In this document: positions 46,582 through 53,932 of the stretch, piece after piece
Position numbering within the stretch: position 1 is the first letter of the stretch
Layout of the letters: each line of letters opens with the position of its first letter
NCBI GenBank assembly: GCA_027078365.1
Contig: JALWYQ010000014.1
Span: 90,342-154,341, forward strand
DNA length: 64,000 bases
Reading direction: 5' to 3'
Source: Phycisphaerae bacterium
GTDB taxonomy: Bacteria; Planctomycetota; Phycisphaerae; Sedimentisphaerales; Sedimentisphaeraceae
The notes under the pieces: generated by a model
The model's input: the letters and a program-made list of their open reading frames with translations, nothing else
Told to the model about the DNA's origin: nothing
Databases searched by the model: none
Position numbers and translations under genes: made by a program

Positions 46582-47790
46582 TTATTCAATGATCTCTGTA
46601 ACAACACCTGCACCAACTGTTCTACCACCCTCACGGATAGCGAAACGAAGACCGATTTCCATAGCGATTGGAGAGATAATCTCAACAGTCATAGCAATGT
46701 TATCGCCAGGCATACACATCTCAACAGGCTTACCTTCACGGCTAGTAATCTCATTAACTGCACCAGTTACGTCAGTTGTACGGAAATAGAACTGTGGTCT
46801 GTAACCTGCGAAGAATGGAGAGTGACGACCACCCTCTTCTTTAGTTAGAACGTAAACCTCACACTTAAATTTAGTGTGTGGAGTAATTGTTCCAGGAGCA
46901 GCAAGAACTTGTCCACGAATAAGCTCCTTCTTATCGATACCACGAAGAAGCAAACCAACGTTATCACCAGCTTGACCCTCTTCTAGAAGCTTGTTAAACA
47001 TCTCAACGCCTGTACATGTTGTCTTACGAGTCTCACCTAGACCAACGATCTCGATTTCGTCGCCAACTTTAATAATACCACGCTCAACACGGCCTGTACC
47101 AACTGTACCACGACCCTTAATTGAGAACACGTCCTCAACTGGCATCAAGAAAGTTTGATCAACTGCACGCTCTGGAACTGGGATATACTCATCGACAGCC
47201 GCCATTAGATCATCGATACATTTACATGCTTCATCATCTTGACCTTCACTGTTAAGAGCTGCAAGAGCAGAACCCTTAATTACAGGGATATCATCACCTG
47301 GGAAATCGTACTTGCTGAGAAGCTCACGGATTTCCATCTCAACTAGCTCAACTAGCTCAGGGTCATCTACTTGGTCAACTTTGTTCATGAAAACAACGAT
47401 CTTAGGAACGTTTACCTGACGAGCAAGTAGGATGTGCTCGCGTGTTTGAGGCATAGGACCATCAGAGGCTGCAACTACAAGAATCGCACCGTCCATCTGA
47501 GCAGCACCTGTAATCATGTTCTTAACGTAGTCTGCGTGACCTGGACAGTCAACGTGAGCGTAGTGACGAGTATCTGTTTCATACTCTACGTGCGCAGTGT
47601 TGATTGTAATACCACGCTCTTTCTCTTCAGGAGCGTTATCGATCTCATCAAACTTTTTAGCGTTTGTTCCCTGCTTAACAGCCATACGCATTGTAATCGC
47701 TGCCGTTAGGGTTGTTTTACCGTGGTCAATGTGACCGATTGTACCGATGTTTACGTGCGGTTTGGTACGTTCAAATACAGCCTTAGCCAT
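46582..47790 (-). CDS. tuf: Elongation factor Tu
   Basis: A 402-residue GTPase that delivers aminoacyl-tRNA. G1 is [12 protein letters not shown]2 [14 protein letters not shown]3 [12 protein letters not shown] and G4 NKVDQVDD. The usual Val of GHVDHGK is Ile here. Domains II and III ([38 protein letters not shown]) are complete. It is downstream of tRNA-Thr from the strong promoter at 48080. Confidence 0.98.
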   Translation of the reverse strand: MAKAVFERTKPHVNIGTIGHIDHGKTTLTAAITMRMAVKQGTNAKKFDEIDNAPEEKERGITINTAHVEYETDTRHYAHVDCPGHADYVKNMITGAAQMDGAILVVAASDGPMPQTREHILLARQVNVPKIVVFMNKVDQVDDPELVELVEMEIRELLSKYDFPGDDIPVIKGSALAALNSEGQDDEACKCIDDLMAAVDEYIPVPERAVDQTFLMPVEDVFSIKGRGTVGTGRVERGIIKVGDEIEIVGLGETRKTTCTGVEMFNKLLEEGQAGDNVGLLLRGIDKKELIRGQVLAAPGTITPHTKFKCEVYVLTKEEGGRHSPFFAGYRPQFYFRTTDVTGAVNEITSREGKPVEMCMPGDNIAMTVEIISPIAMEIGLRFAIREGGRTVGAGVVTEIIE

Positions 47791-47890
47791 TTTGATTAAC
47801 CTCCAATTATGCTTTTTGGGTTAATTTCCATTAAATTTATACATTAAACTACCCATATTTTTTTACGGGCATAACAATTCTATTTCATAG

Positions 47891-47963
47891 TGCTGCTGAT
47901 GGGACTCGAACCCATGACCCCATCCTTACCAAGGATGTACTCTACCATCTGAGCTACAGCAGC
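47891..47963 (-). tRNA. tRNA-Thr (GGT)
   Basis: A 73-nt cloverleaf with acceptor GCTGCTG/CAGCAGC, anticodon loop TTGGTAA (GGT at 47928-47930), T-loop GGGTTCGAGTCC and discriminator A. CCA is not encoded. It is co-transcribed with tuf, as thrT-tufB is in E. coli. Confidence 0.97.
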
Positions 47964-48079
47964 AAGCCATAAGTGCCACCAAATAAAACACTTAGCGTCA
48001 ACAGCAAGGCCCAAGTTTAGCTTCCCGCAAGCCTAAATAGGCAGGGATACCCCTCAGCCGTCATATGTTCAAAGGGGAA

Positions 48080-48107
48080 AGTATAAAGAAATCTAAAGAA
48101 AAGGCAA
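48080..48107 (-). promoter_or_regulatory. Sigma-70 promoter of tRNA-Thr-tuf
   Basis: On the minus strand TTGCCT (48102-48107), a 16-nt spacer and TATACT (48080-48085). A/T tracts just upstream (about 48110-48125) fit an UP element, as expected of a strong translation promoter. The leader of about 110 nt holds two hairpins before the tRNA. Confidence 0.75.
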
Positions 48108-48129
48108 CTACAAAAAACTTTTTTTATGC

Positions 48130-48148
48130 CAATATTCCTTTAATATTG
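48130..48148. repeat. Inverted repeat between divergent promoters
   Basis: CAATATT-CCTTT-AATATTG is a perfect 7-bp inverted repeat between the tRNA-Thr-tuf operon and the amidase gene. The rest of this 353-bp gap (47964-48316) holds the tuf promoter and leader. No clear amidase promoter was found. Confidence 0.45.
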
Positions 48149-48316
48149 CGAGTCTATCAAAGTTTGAGTAGATACCATCGCTATGCTAGAGACTAGAATT
48201 TAGAAATCTGCAATAATTCTCAGTACAAACTTTGCACAAATATACCCAAAATGCCGTTACTATTGTATAGCGACAAACTTACCACTGTAATTGCAATGTA
48301 TAAGTAAGGAACGACC

Positions 48317-49039
48317 TTGAAAAAAAACATATACCTAGCTATTTTAGCAATCTCTCTATCTTTTCTGCTTACTGGCTGTTACGAAACTCTGTTACCTCCA
48401 CAAATCGTTGATACGAAACCAAGCACAAGCTCCTACCCAAATGATATAAAGCCGCAAAAGCACTGTAGCTATACAAGAGTAAAGAAACGCAATCACAGTC
48501 TCGTTGGTAAAACCATCATTGTAGATCCTGGTCATGGCGGCAAAGACCCAGGTGCTTTGGCCAAAATTGGAGGACGCAACGAAAAAGATTTAGTTCTAGA
48601 CATAGCCAAGAGGTTAGCTAAGAAGCTTGGAAATAAAGGCGCTAGAGTGATTATGACGAGAAAAACGGACCGATTCGTAAAGCTCGACAACAGAGCCAAG
48701 CTAGCAGATAAGTACAACGCTAACATCCTAATATCAATACATATAGATTCACACAGAAATCCTCGTATAAACGGTGCGACATGTTACATTGCCAGAAAAT
48801 CTCTTCGAAAAAGTAGAGAAGTTGCAGAATCGATATGCTGTTGCTTGGAATCCAATCTTATAAGGTGCAAAGGAGTTAGAAAGGCAGACTTTAGAGTGTT
48901 GGTCGGACATTCAAAACCGGCCGTATTAATTGAGTGTGGCTACATCACAAACTCTATAGATGATATGAATCTGAACAATGGCAGTTATCGCGACAAGATC
49001 GCTCAATCTATAGCCACAGCAATTGAACAATCTCTATAG
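48317..49039 (+). CDS. N-acetylmuramoyl-L-alanine amidase, lipoprotein (Amidase_3)
   Basis: A 240-residue zinc amidase that cuts the lactyl-amide bond of peptidoglycan. A signal peptide ends in the lipobox LLTGC with Cys21 as the lipidated residue, so the enzyme should be membrane-anchored in the periplasm. The catalytic domain shows DPGHGGKDPGA (His73), Glu89, SIHID (His142) and VLIECGY (Glu206). The start is TTG 48317 with AAGGA seven bases upstream. It is alone on its strand and divergent from the tuf operon. Confidence 0.93.
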   Translation: MKKNIYLAILAISLSFLLTGCYETLLPPQIVDTKPSTSSYPNDIKPQKHCSYTRVKKRNHSLVGKTIIVDPGHGGKDPGALAKIGGRNEKDLVLDIAKRLAKKLGNKGARVIMTRKTDRFVKLDNRAKLADKYNANILISIHIDSHRNPRINGATCYIARKSLRKSREVAESICCCLESNLIRCKGVRKADFRVLVGHSKPAVLIECGYITNSIDDMNLNNGSYRDKIAQSIATAIEQSL

Positions 49040-49083
49040 GTAAACATCACAAAAACACACCACCGTCATTTAATCGGAAGCAC

Positions 49084-49182
49084 AAAAAAAAACGACGAAG
49101 AACGCAACGGATAAACCGTCGCGCCCTTCATCTAGAGGAGGAAGAGAAAACTTAAACTACCCTACGCAGTAGGATTGCTTAT
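49084..49182 (-). ncRNA. Probable trans-acting small RNA with anti-Shine-Dalgarno stretch
   Basis: A complete transcription unit can be read on the minus strand. The promoter is TTGAAC (49211-49216), 16 nt, TATTAT (49189-49194). A small hairpin CCTAC-TGC-GTAGG (49161-49173) follows, then a CU-rich single-stranded run with CTTCCTCCTCT (49134-49144), perfectly complementary to a strong ribosome-binding site. The end is an intrinsic terminator: a 17-bp stem (49116-49132 with 49094-49110), loop TTTAT, one G and nine Ts. The stem needs G-U pairs that become A-C mismatches on the plus strand, so the minus strand is the transcribed one. No start codon follows a ribosome-binding site here. Confidence 0.65.
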
Positions 49183-49456
49183 GTTTGTATAATATTGTCT
49201 TTTTTTAAATGTTCAAACTAAAATTTGCTGCTTTTTTACAAAATAATTAATCAACGTAAACATTTACAAACAAAAGATATACGTAGTGCTGAATTGCCTG
49301 ATCGTTGCGATTAATCCTTCTTGCATAAACAAAAAGGTACGACAGGCAAAAAGTCAAAGATCACGAATATTATCTTGAGAAAAACAACTAGCAACTCTTG
49401 GCAGCAAATAAGGAGGAGTTGGAATAAACGGCTAGGATTTATTTGTGCGCACAAAA
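49183..49456. other. Gene-free stretch between the small RNA and rpsU terminator
   Basis: No coding region or tRNA is supported. It contains the small-RNA promoter (49189-49216), an AT-rich segment and, on the plus strand, AAGGAGGAG at about 49410 followed by TTGGAATAA, which gives no protein. A 14-bp palindrome TTTGTGCGCACAAA lies at 49442-49455. Confidence 0.4.
49189..49216 (-). promoter_or_regulatory. Sigma-70 promoter of the small RNA
   Basis: TTGAAC, 16-nt spacer, TATTAT on the minus strand; the predicted start is near 49182. Confidence 0.55.
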
Positions 49457-49492
49457 AACCGGATCGGCACTACAAATGGTACCAATCCGGTT
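49457..49492 (-). terminator. Intrinsic terminator of rpsU
   Basis: AACCGGAT pairs with ATCCGGTT (49485-49492 with 49457-49464) on the minus strand and is followed directly by TTTTTTGTGCGCAC. It ends 26 bp after the rpsU stop, so rpsU is monocistronic at its 3' end. Confidence 0.88.
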
Positions 49493-49517
49493 AATATTTA
49501 TATGCAGAGAGCTTGAC

Positions 49518-49700
49518 TTAGCGTTGCTGTGAGTTCATGCGCGCAGCTTTGCGACGATTACGGCGATTCTTCTCTGAAGGCTTCTCGTAGTAGCTATTAC
49601 GCTTCATATCACGAATTAGACCTTCCTTCTCACACATCTTTTTGAAACGCTTCACCATCTGCTGAACTGATTCGCCCACTCTTGCCTTTACCTTAATCAT
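49518..49700 (-). CDS. rpsU: 30S ribosomal protein S21
   Basis: A 60-residue basic protein that helps initiation. VKARVGESVQQMVKRFKKMCEKEG and the basic end KNRRNRRKAARM match the family. GAAAGGG lies ten bases before ATG 49700. It is a single-gene unit with its own terminator and an upstream fold-back at 49797-49849. Confidence 0.93.
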   Translation of the reverse strand: MIKVKARVGESVQQMVKRFKKMCEKEGLIRDMKRNSYYEKPSEKNRRNRRKAARMNSQQR

Positions 49701-50066
49701 CTAAATCAAACCCTTTCAATACGTTATCTCAAATATAATTCTCTGCAAACGAGGAGATAAAGTACCCTTTTTTTTGGAAAAATCAAGCTTTTTCTCTGTC
49801 TGCAACCAAATTAATCGCAATTTCATTCCACATTCTAAAGTTACAGACATTGAATCGGCAAAAAAACGCCTAACATTACCATGTCGTCAAAGATTAATAC
49901 CGCAAAGCATCTCACATGAAAGATCGCATTGCGCTAAAAGTATAATTGCACCATTAAAAGAAAAAAAATAACCTTTTTTTCTGGACTATCACTCGACTTT
50001 TGACAAAATATAAGCCCGTGTTCTAAACTAACATATAATTCACATTTTGATTGGAAGGATCTTAAA
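49701..50066. other. Intergenic region between rpsU and ferredoxin
   Basis: Divergent upstream region. On the minus strand TGTCTGTAAC and GTTGCAGACA (49840-49849 with 49797-49806) form a 10-bp stem with one G-U pair, which would be a mismatch on the plus strand, so a minus-strand leader of rpsU is the better reading. On the plus strand TTGACA (50000-50005) and TATAAT (50034-50039) precede the ferredoxin but are 28 bp apart. No gene is supported. Confidence 0.4.
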
Positions 50067-50237
50067 ATGGCAGTAACAATCGACAAAGATACCTGCACAG
50101 GTTGTGGAGCATGCATAGACTGCTGCCCAGTAGAAGCGTTGACAATGGTTAGCGACAAAGCAACAGTGGACGAAGATACATGTGTTGACTGTGGCGCTTG
50201 TGTTGACGAGTGTCCTGTAGAGGCAATTAGCCTATAA
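50067..50237 (+). CDS. 2[4Fe-4S] ferredoxin
   Basis: A 56-residue bacterial-type (clostridial) ferredoxin. Two complete cluster motifs are present: Cys10-x2-Cys13-x2-Cys16-x3-Cys20-Pro and Cys39-x2-Cys42-x2-Cys45-x3-Cys49-Pro, so it should carry two low-potential clusters. AAGGA sits seven bases before ATG. It is a single-gene unit with its own terminator. Such ferredoxins suggest an anaerobic or facultative metabolism, but the partner enzymes are not in the window. Confidence 0.95.
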   Translation: MAVTIDKDTCTGCGACIDCCPVEALTMVSDKATVDEDTCVDCGACVDECPVEAISL

Positions 50238-50261
50238 GTCAAGTATTCTTGCTACAAAACT

Positions 50262-50288
50262 AAGCGGTTCATATAGAGCCGCTTTTTT
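50262..50288 (+). terminator. Intrinsic terminator of the ferredoxin gene
   Basis: AAGCGG/CCGCTT with an 11-nt loop (inner pairs extend it) and seven Ts, followed by GTGCGCA. It lies 25 bp after the stop. Confidence 0.85.
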
Positions 50289-50302
50289 TGTGCGCAAAGA
50301 AA

Positions 50303-50330
50303 AAGCAACTGCACCACGGTGCAATTGCTT
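50303..50330. terminator. Bidirectional terminator
   Basis: A 13-bp stem with one mismatch (AAGCAACTGCACC/GGTGCAATTGCTT). On the plus strand it is followed by GTTTTTTTGTGCACA, on the minus strand by TTTTCTTTGCG. It can end the degenerate-amidase transcript on the minus strand and back up the ferredoxin terminator. Confidence 0.8.
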
Positions 50331-50353
50331 GTTTTTTTGTGCACAAAATTTAC

Positions 50354-50905
50354 TTAGAATTGCCAACCTATAGGATAATCAATATTGACAGGATCGATAC
50401 CGCATTTTTGGCACAACGAATCTAAGAGCTTATTTACCCTTTTAACCTGAGTATCTGTCGCAGGTGAATCAGTGCGATTTGCAATTACCTTAATTCTGAT
50501 GGTCTTTCTAGAGCCATACCACTGGCCATCTGGCAATGCTGGATACTGTTTTTTCCATTTGGTAGTAGCTTCAATCAACCCATCTTCTCCACCCTTGCCA
50601 TTACAAACAACAAAGTGATAGTTGAGCTCATCACTACTTGCTAAGTTAGAAACTAACGCGAGCGACTCGATATTTCCTGCTTGAGTGTTACTCAGAGAAA
50701 TCTCAATTCTGGACCAGTTATCTTTGCTGAATGGAGCTTGAGTTGCTATGTTTCCATCAATCCCCTCGAGCTTGGTGTAGCTAGCCAAACTAAAGGCACC
50801 GCCCTCAGGACCTTTAGATTCCAATGACATTAGAATCAAAGCCCCAAATGTCATTGACGATACCAAGCAAACCCAGACAGTAATTGTTCTTGATTTAGTG
50901 ACCAC
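50354..50905 (-). CDS. Membrane-anchored degenerate peptidoglycan-recognition (Amidase_2-fold) protein
   Basis: A 183-residue protein with an N-terminal membrane anchor (about 8-28). Its soluble part follows the PGRP/T7-lysozyme layout: W64-x2-IEI, then YHFVV near 96-100, NG at 102-103, DGLIE at 108-112, W117-x2-Q and a helix near 147-160 (VKRVNKLLDSLCQKCGID). But the zinc His pair (HHS in active enzymes) is S70-L71, the second His region is lost and the Cys/Lys end is absent. It should not hydrolyse peptidoglycan but may bind it. The start is GTG 50905 with AAGG seven bases upstream. Confidence 0.7.
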   Translation of the reverse strand: MVTKSRTITVWVCLVSSMTFGALILMSLESKGPEGGAFSLASYTKLEGIDGNIATQAPFSKDNWSRIEISLSNTQAGNIESLALVSNLASSDELNYHFVVCNGKGGEDGLIEATTKWKKQYPALPDGQWYGSRKTIRIKVIANRTDSPATDTQVKRVNKLLDSLCQKCGIDPVNIDYPIGWQF

Positions 50906-51321
50906 AAAAATACCTTAAAAAAGAGCTATCCGCTTACGCTGTTTAATAGTGTCGTGAATATACCATATCCATCGTCTATTAAAAGCGTAAAACCTTAATA
51001 TTTCCCACGAAAACGTATAAAAAATGGACACAGATGTATCTTTTATTCTGTTCTTAAAAGATAACAGCTCCGACCCACTTACATTGTACCACTTTCTCGG
51101 TAGATTACTGCGATAATATCAATAATTGAGTATTAATCTCCACATGATGCGTAGCACGAACTAAGCAAGCCTCCGATAAATAGCCTCAAGTGGTATGACT
51201 AGAAGAGGTCTCCATCACATCTGGGTCTATTTGCAAAAATTTTATAATAAAATAAGAATTCTTGAATTATGATGGTTTATCGGACCTCTCGCCTCGTACA
51301 TCTCTTTTCTGTACAGATAGA
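50906..51321. other. Gene-free stretch before coaD
   Basis: No coding region is supported. It contains an A/T hairpin (TATCTTTTA with TAAAAGATA, 51037-51045 and 51055-51063), the fold-back element at 51204-51289 and a short hairpin GTACA/TGTAC (51296-51314). Confidence 0.4.
51204..51289. repeat. Fold-back element with two paired blocks
   Basis: AGAGGTC (51204-51210) pairs with GACCTCT (51283-51289) and CCATCA (51212-51217) with TGATGG (51270-51275). Inside lie a 7-bp A/T hairpin (ATTTTAT/ATAAAAT) and the palindrome AAGAATTCTT. It may be a structured RNA, an operator region or the remains of a small mobile element. No protein is encoded. Confidence 0.45.
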
Positions 51322-51350
51322 TTGATGAGCAATGCAAAGTCTGTTATAAT
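51322..51350 (+). promoter_or_regulatory. Sigma-70 promoter of coaD
   Basis: TTGATG (51322-51327), a 17-nt spacer and TATAAT (51345-51350). The start near 51357 leaves a 20-nt leader with AGGAG before the gene. Confidence 0.82.
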
Positions 51351-51376
51351 TTGGCAACTTATTATAGGAGCCTCGA

Positions 51377-51868
51377 ATGAACAAAAAACACATTAGAGCT
51401 ATATTTCCAGGAACGTTTGACCCCATTACAAATGGCCATATCGATGTTGCCAAGCGTGGGTTAAAAATGTTCGATGAATTGATAATAGCTGTTGGCGCAA
51501 ACTCTGTAAAGACAGACCTCTTCACACCTCAAGAACGCGTCAAAATGATTGAAAACATCTTCAAAGATACCCCAGGTGTTATAGTAGAAAGTTACGATGG
51601 ACTTACCGTTGAATACGCCAAGAGCGTCAAAGCCGATGTTATGCTTAGGGGACTTCGAAATCTCACTGATGTTCAATATGAATTTCAATTGGCTATGACA
51701 AACCGTGCCGTAGCTGGCATAGAAACTGTCTTCGTTATGACAAGTGAGGAATTTGGTTTTGTGAGCTCAACTCTAATTCGAGAAGTAGCAACCCTCGGTG
51801 GCGACGTCTCAAACCTGATACCAGAACCTGTGTTCCAAGAACTTCAGAACAAACTCAAGAAAAAGTAA
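51377..51868 (+). CDS. coaD: Phosphopantetheine adenylyltransferase
   Basis: A 163-residue enzyme of coenzyme A synthesis (4'-phosphopantetheine + ATP to dephospho-CoA). The nucleotidyltransferase motif is FPGTFDPITNGHID, and the second conserved set is MLRGLRNLTDVQYEFQL with FVSSTLIREVATLGGDV (ISSTxxR). The length is typical. ATG 51377 is preceded by AGGAG at six bases. The QueD-like gene follows 16 bp downstream. Confidence 0.97.
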   Translation: MNKKHIRAIFPGTFDPITNGHIDVAKRGLKMFDELIIAVGANSVKTDLFTPQERVKMIENIFKDTPGVIVESYDGLTVEYAKSVKADVMLRGLRNLTDVQYEFQLAMTNRAVAGIETVFVMTSEEFGFVSSTLIREVATLGGDVSNLIPEPVFQELQNKLKKK

Positions 51869-51884
51869 CAGGGCACTTTGCAAT

Positions 51885-52259
51885 ATGTACAAGGCAATAT
51901 TAAAAAGCTCGTTTAGAGCTTCGCATGCGGTTAAGATGCCAGATGGCACAGTTGAGAAAGCTCACTGGCATGACTGGAAATTAACTTCCTGCTTTAGTAG
52001 GGACAGTCTTGATGAGCTAGGATTTGTAATAGAGTTTGGACTTTGTCAGGAGATAATCAATTCTGCAACAACAACTTTAGCCAATCAGAATATAAACGAA
52101 CTAGGCATTTTTAGTCCTAACTATCCCACGACAGAACTAATTGCAAAATATATCTTTGAACAGATAGCCACAAGATTGCCATCGACAACAATTAAATTAG
52201 ATTACGTTGAGCTAACAGAACAACCTAACTGCCTTGTCAGGTATTCAGGGAATAAGTAA
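51885..52259 (+). CDS. 6-pyruvoyl-tetrahydropterin synthase / QueD-like protein lacking catalytic residues
   Basis: A 124-residue protein of the PTPS/QueD fold. FRASH (His14) and AHWHDW (His27, His29) supply the three zinc His, GFVIEFG follows as GxVxDF, and YVELTEQPN holds the conserved Glu. However, the catalytic Cys that should precede the His pair is absent (segment PDGTVEKAHWH) and the LDHxxLN triad region reads TLANQNINEL, without Asp-His. Normal activity is doubtful. It may use a different substrate. It follows coaD in a likely two-gene unit. Confidence 0.75.
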   Translation: MYKAILKSSFRASHAVKMPDGTVEKAHWHDWKLTSCFSRDSLDELGFVIEFGLCQEIINSATTTLANQNINELGIFSPNYPTTELIAKYIFEQIATRLPSTTIKLDYVELTEQPNCLVRYSGNK

Positions 52260-52319
52260 TTAATCTCAAGAATGCAATACTCGCGCTTAAGCATTAAAAT
52301 TTGACTCTAGTACATTTTT

Positions 52320-52352
52320 CTCTTAGCCGATAAGAGCTAATGGTTTTATAAT
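52320..52352 (+). promoter_or_regulatory. Promoter region of mcsA-mcsB with overlapping palindrome
   Basis: TATAAT lies at 52347-52352 with a weak TTAGCC 18 nt upstream. The -35 region is covered by the inverted repeat CTCTTA-GCCGA-TAAGAG (52320-52336), an operator-like arrangement. The centre also reads GCCGATAA, the sigma-28 -10 sequence, but without a -35 box at the right distance. Confidence 0.5.
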
Positions 52353-52385
52353 GGTAGCTAAGTCAAAATCTAAAAGAGGCTCAAT

Positions 52386-52874
52386 ATGAATTGCCAAAAT
52401 TGTAATAAGAATACAGCAACAATACACTTAACGGAAATCACCAACGGAAAACGTCAAGAAAAACATCTCTGCGAGTCGTGTGCGCAAAACGATGGTATTA
52501 CCGTAAGTGCGCAGATTCCTCTCAATGATTTACTCAACAACTTACTTGCAGCTCAACCAAAAGACCAGAACGTTTTTAACGCTACAAGTGCATCTTGCCC
52601 AAAATGTAACATCACTATTGATGATATAAATGAGCAATCGCTACTAGGTTGCCCAGAAGATTACGATGTTTTCAGCGAATCATTAAATAAAATCATTGAT
52701 AAATATCAAGACGGTGGTAAAGTTCATTGCGGCAAAGTGCCACAGAATGAATGTGATAAAACAACGCAGGAATCTGAGCTGGAAAACCTCAAGAAGGCCC
52801 TAGAAGAGGCCGTCGAACAGGAAAGATATGAGGATGCTGCTCGTCTGCGAGATGAAATTAGCAAGATTCAATGA
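52386..52874 (+). CDS. mcsA: Activator of protein arginine kinase McsB (McsA)
   Basis: A 162-residue zinc-finger protein. CxxC pairs are CQNC (3-6), CESC near 29-32 and CPKC near 71-74, with a further single Cys (LGCPEDYDVF). The C-terminal 35 residues form a UVR-type coiled coil (ENLKKALEEAVEQERYEDAARLRDEI). McsA activates McsB in Bacillus and Staphylococcus. Its stop overlaps the mcsB start by four bases. No ctsR or clpC is adjacent. Confidence 0.92.
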   Translation: MNCQNCNKNTATIHLTEITNGKRQEKHLCESCAQNDGITVSAQIPLNDLLNNLLAAQPKDQNVFNATSASCPKCNITIDDINEQSLLGCPEDYDVFSESLNKIIDKYQDGGKVHCGKVPQNECDKTTQESELENLKKALEEAVEQERYEDAARLRDEISKIQ

Positions 52875-53932
52875 GCATAGACGACATAGCAACAAAAGTC
52901 AGTAAATGGTTTCAAGACTCTGGGCAGAGTTGCGAGATTATCATATCGTCAAGGATTCGTCTGGCCAGAAATCTCTCAAATCACCTCTTTACAACCCATT
53001 GTAGCAATAGAGAAAAAGAAATTATTGTATCAAAGTTAAGAGAAGCAATTCTTAAGACAAGCATAGGCTCTATCAGTGAGTATGTTGACATAAGCTCTGC
53101 AAGTCAACTTCAGAAGGAACTGTTAATCGAAAGACATCTGATAAGCACCCATCTTTGCAAGGGGCAAGGCCCAAGAGCGGCTATAATTAGCAAAGACGAA
53201 GTCTTTACTGCTATGTTAAACGAAGAAGACCACCTAAGAATGCAGGCAATCCTTCCAGGACTCCAACTCAAAGAGTGCTGGGAATTGATAAACCGCATTG
53301 ACACTGAAATCGAGAAACAAGTCAGCTTCGCATTTGATCAACACCTTGGCTACCTAACCGCTTGCCCTACCAATGTCGGAACCGGCATCAGAGTTTCACT
53401 GATGCTGCATCTTCCTGCGCTCAAGATGACAAACCAAATTGAAAAATTGCTAAACGCTACTAAGGAAATGAAACTTGCAGTTAGAGGGCTCTTTGGCGAA
53501 GGCACTGATGCACTTGGTGATTTCTTTCAAATATCAAATCAAATCACACTCGGCATAAAAGAAGAGCAAATAATTGAAAAGTTAGCCGAAAATCTTATCC
53601 CAAAAATCGTTGAGTATGAACTAGTAGCCAGAGACCATCTCTTAAAACATCAGAACAACCTTTTGGAGGATAAGGTCTATAGGGCCAAGGGCATCTTAGA
53701 AAATGCGCGTCTAATCAGCTCCAAAGAAGCTTTATTTTTGTTAAGCAATCTCAGATTGGGTATTAACTTGGGTAAAATCAAAGATGTAGCTATCTCAACA
53801 ATTAATGAATTATTTATGCTAACTCAACCAGCACACCTTCAAAAGAACGCCGGAATGAGCTTAAGCCCAAGCGAACGCGATGAGCTTAGAGCAAAGATTA
53901 TTCGCAACAAATTAAACATGCGCAAACCATAA
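52871..53932 (+). CDS. mcsB: Protein arginine kinase McsB
   Basis: A 353-residue guanido kinase-type enzyme that phosphorylates arginines to mark proteins for ClpCP degradation. The catalytic features are IISSRIRLARNL near the N-terminus, CPTNVGTGIRVSLMLHLP (nucleotide and guanidino-binding loop) and LFGEGTDALGDFFQISNQ. The order matches Bacillus McsB. It is translationally coupled to mcsA. Confidence 0.94.
   Translation: MSIDDIATKVSKWFQDSGQSCEIIISSRIRLARNLSNHLFTTHCSNREKEIIVSKLREAILKTSIGSISEYVDISSASQLQKELLIERHLISTHLCKGQGPRAAIISKDEVFTAMLNEEDHLRMQAILPGLQLKECWELINRIDTEIEKQVSFAFDQHLGYLTACPTNVGTGIRVSLMLHLPALKMTNQIEKLLNATKEMKLAVRGLFGEGTDALGDFFQISNQITLGIKEEQIIEKLAENLIPKIVEYELVARDHLLKHQNNLLEDKVYRAKGILENARLISSKEALFLLSNLRLGINLGKIKDVAISTINELFMLTQPAHLQKNAGMSLSPSERDELRAKIIRNKLNMRKP

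Noticed and set aside
49134..49150. Plus-strand ribosome-binding site AGAGGAGGAAG for a small protein
   Set aside because: No ATG, GTG or TTG follows at a usable distance; the complementary strand makes better sense as the seed of a small RNA.
50000..50039. TTGACA and TATAAT upstream of the ferredoxin as one promoter
   Set aside because: They are 28 bp apart, too far for a sigma-70 promoter; neither has a good partner at 16-18 bp.
52361..52378. CtsR-type operator before mcsA (AGTCAAAAT)
   Set aside because: Only one half-site is present; the second half of the direct repeat is missing.
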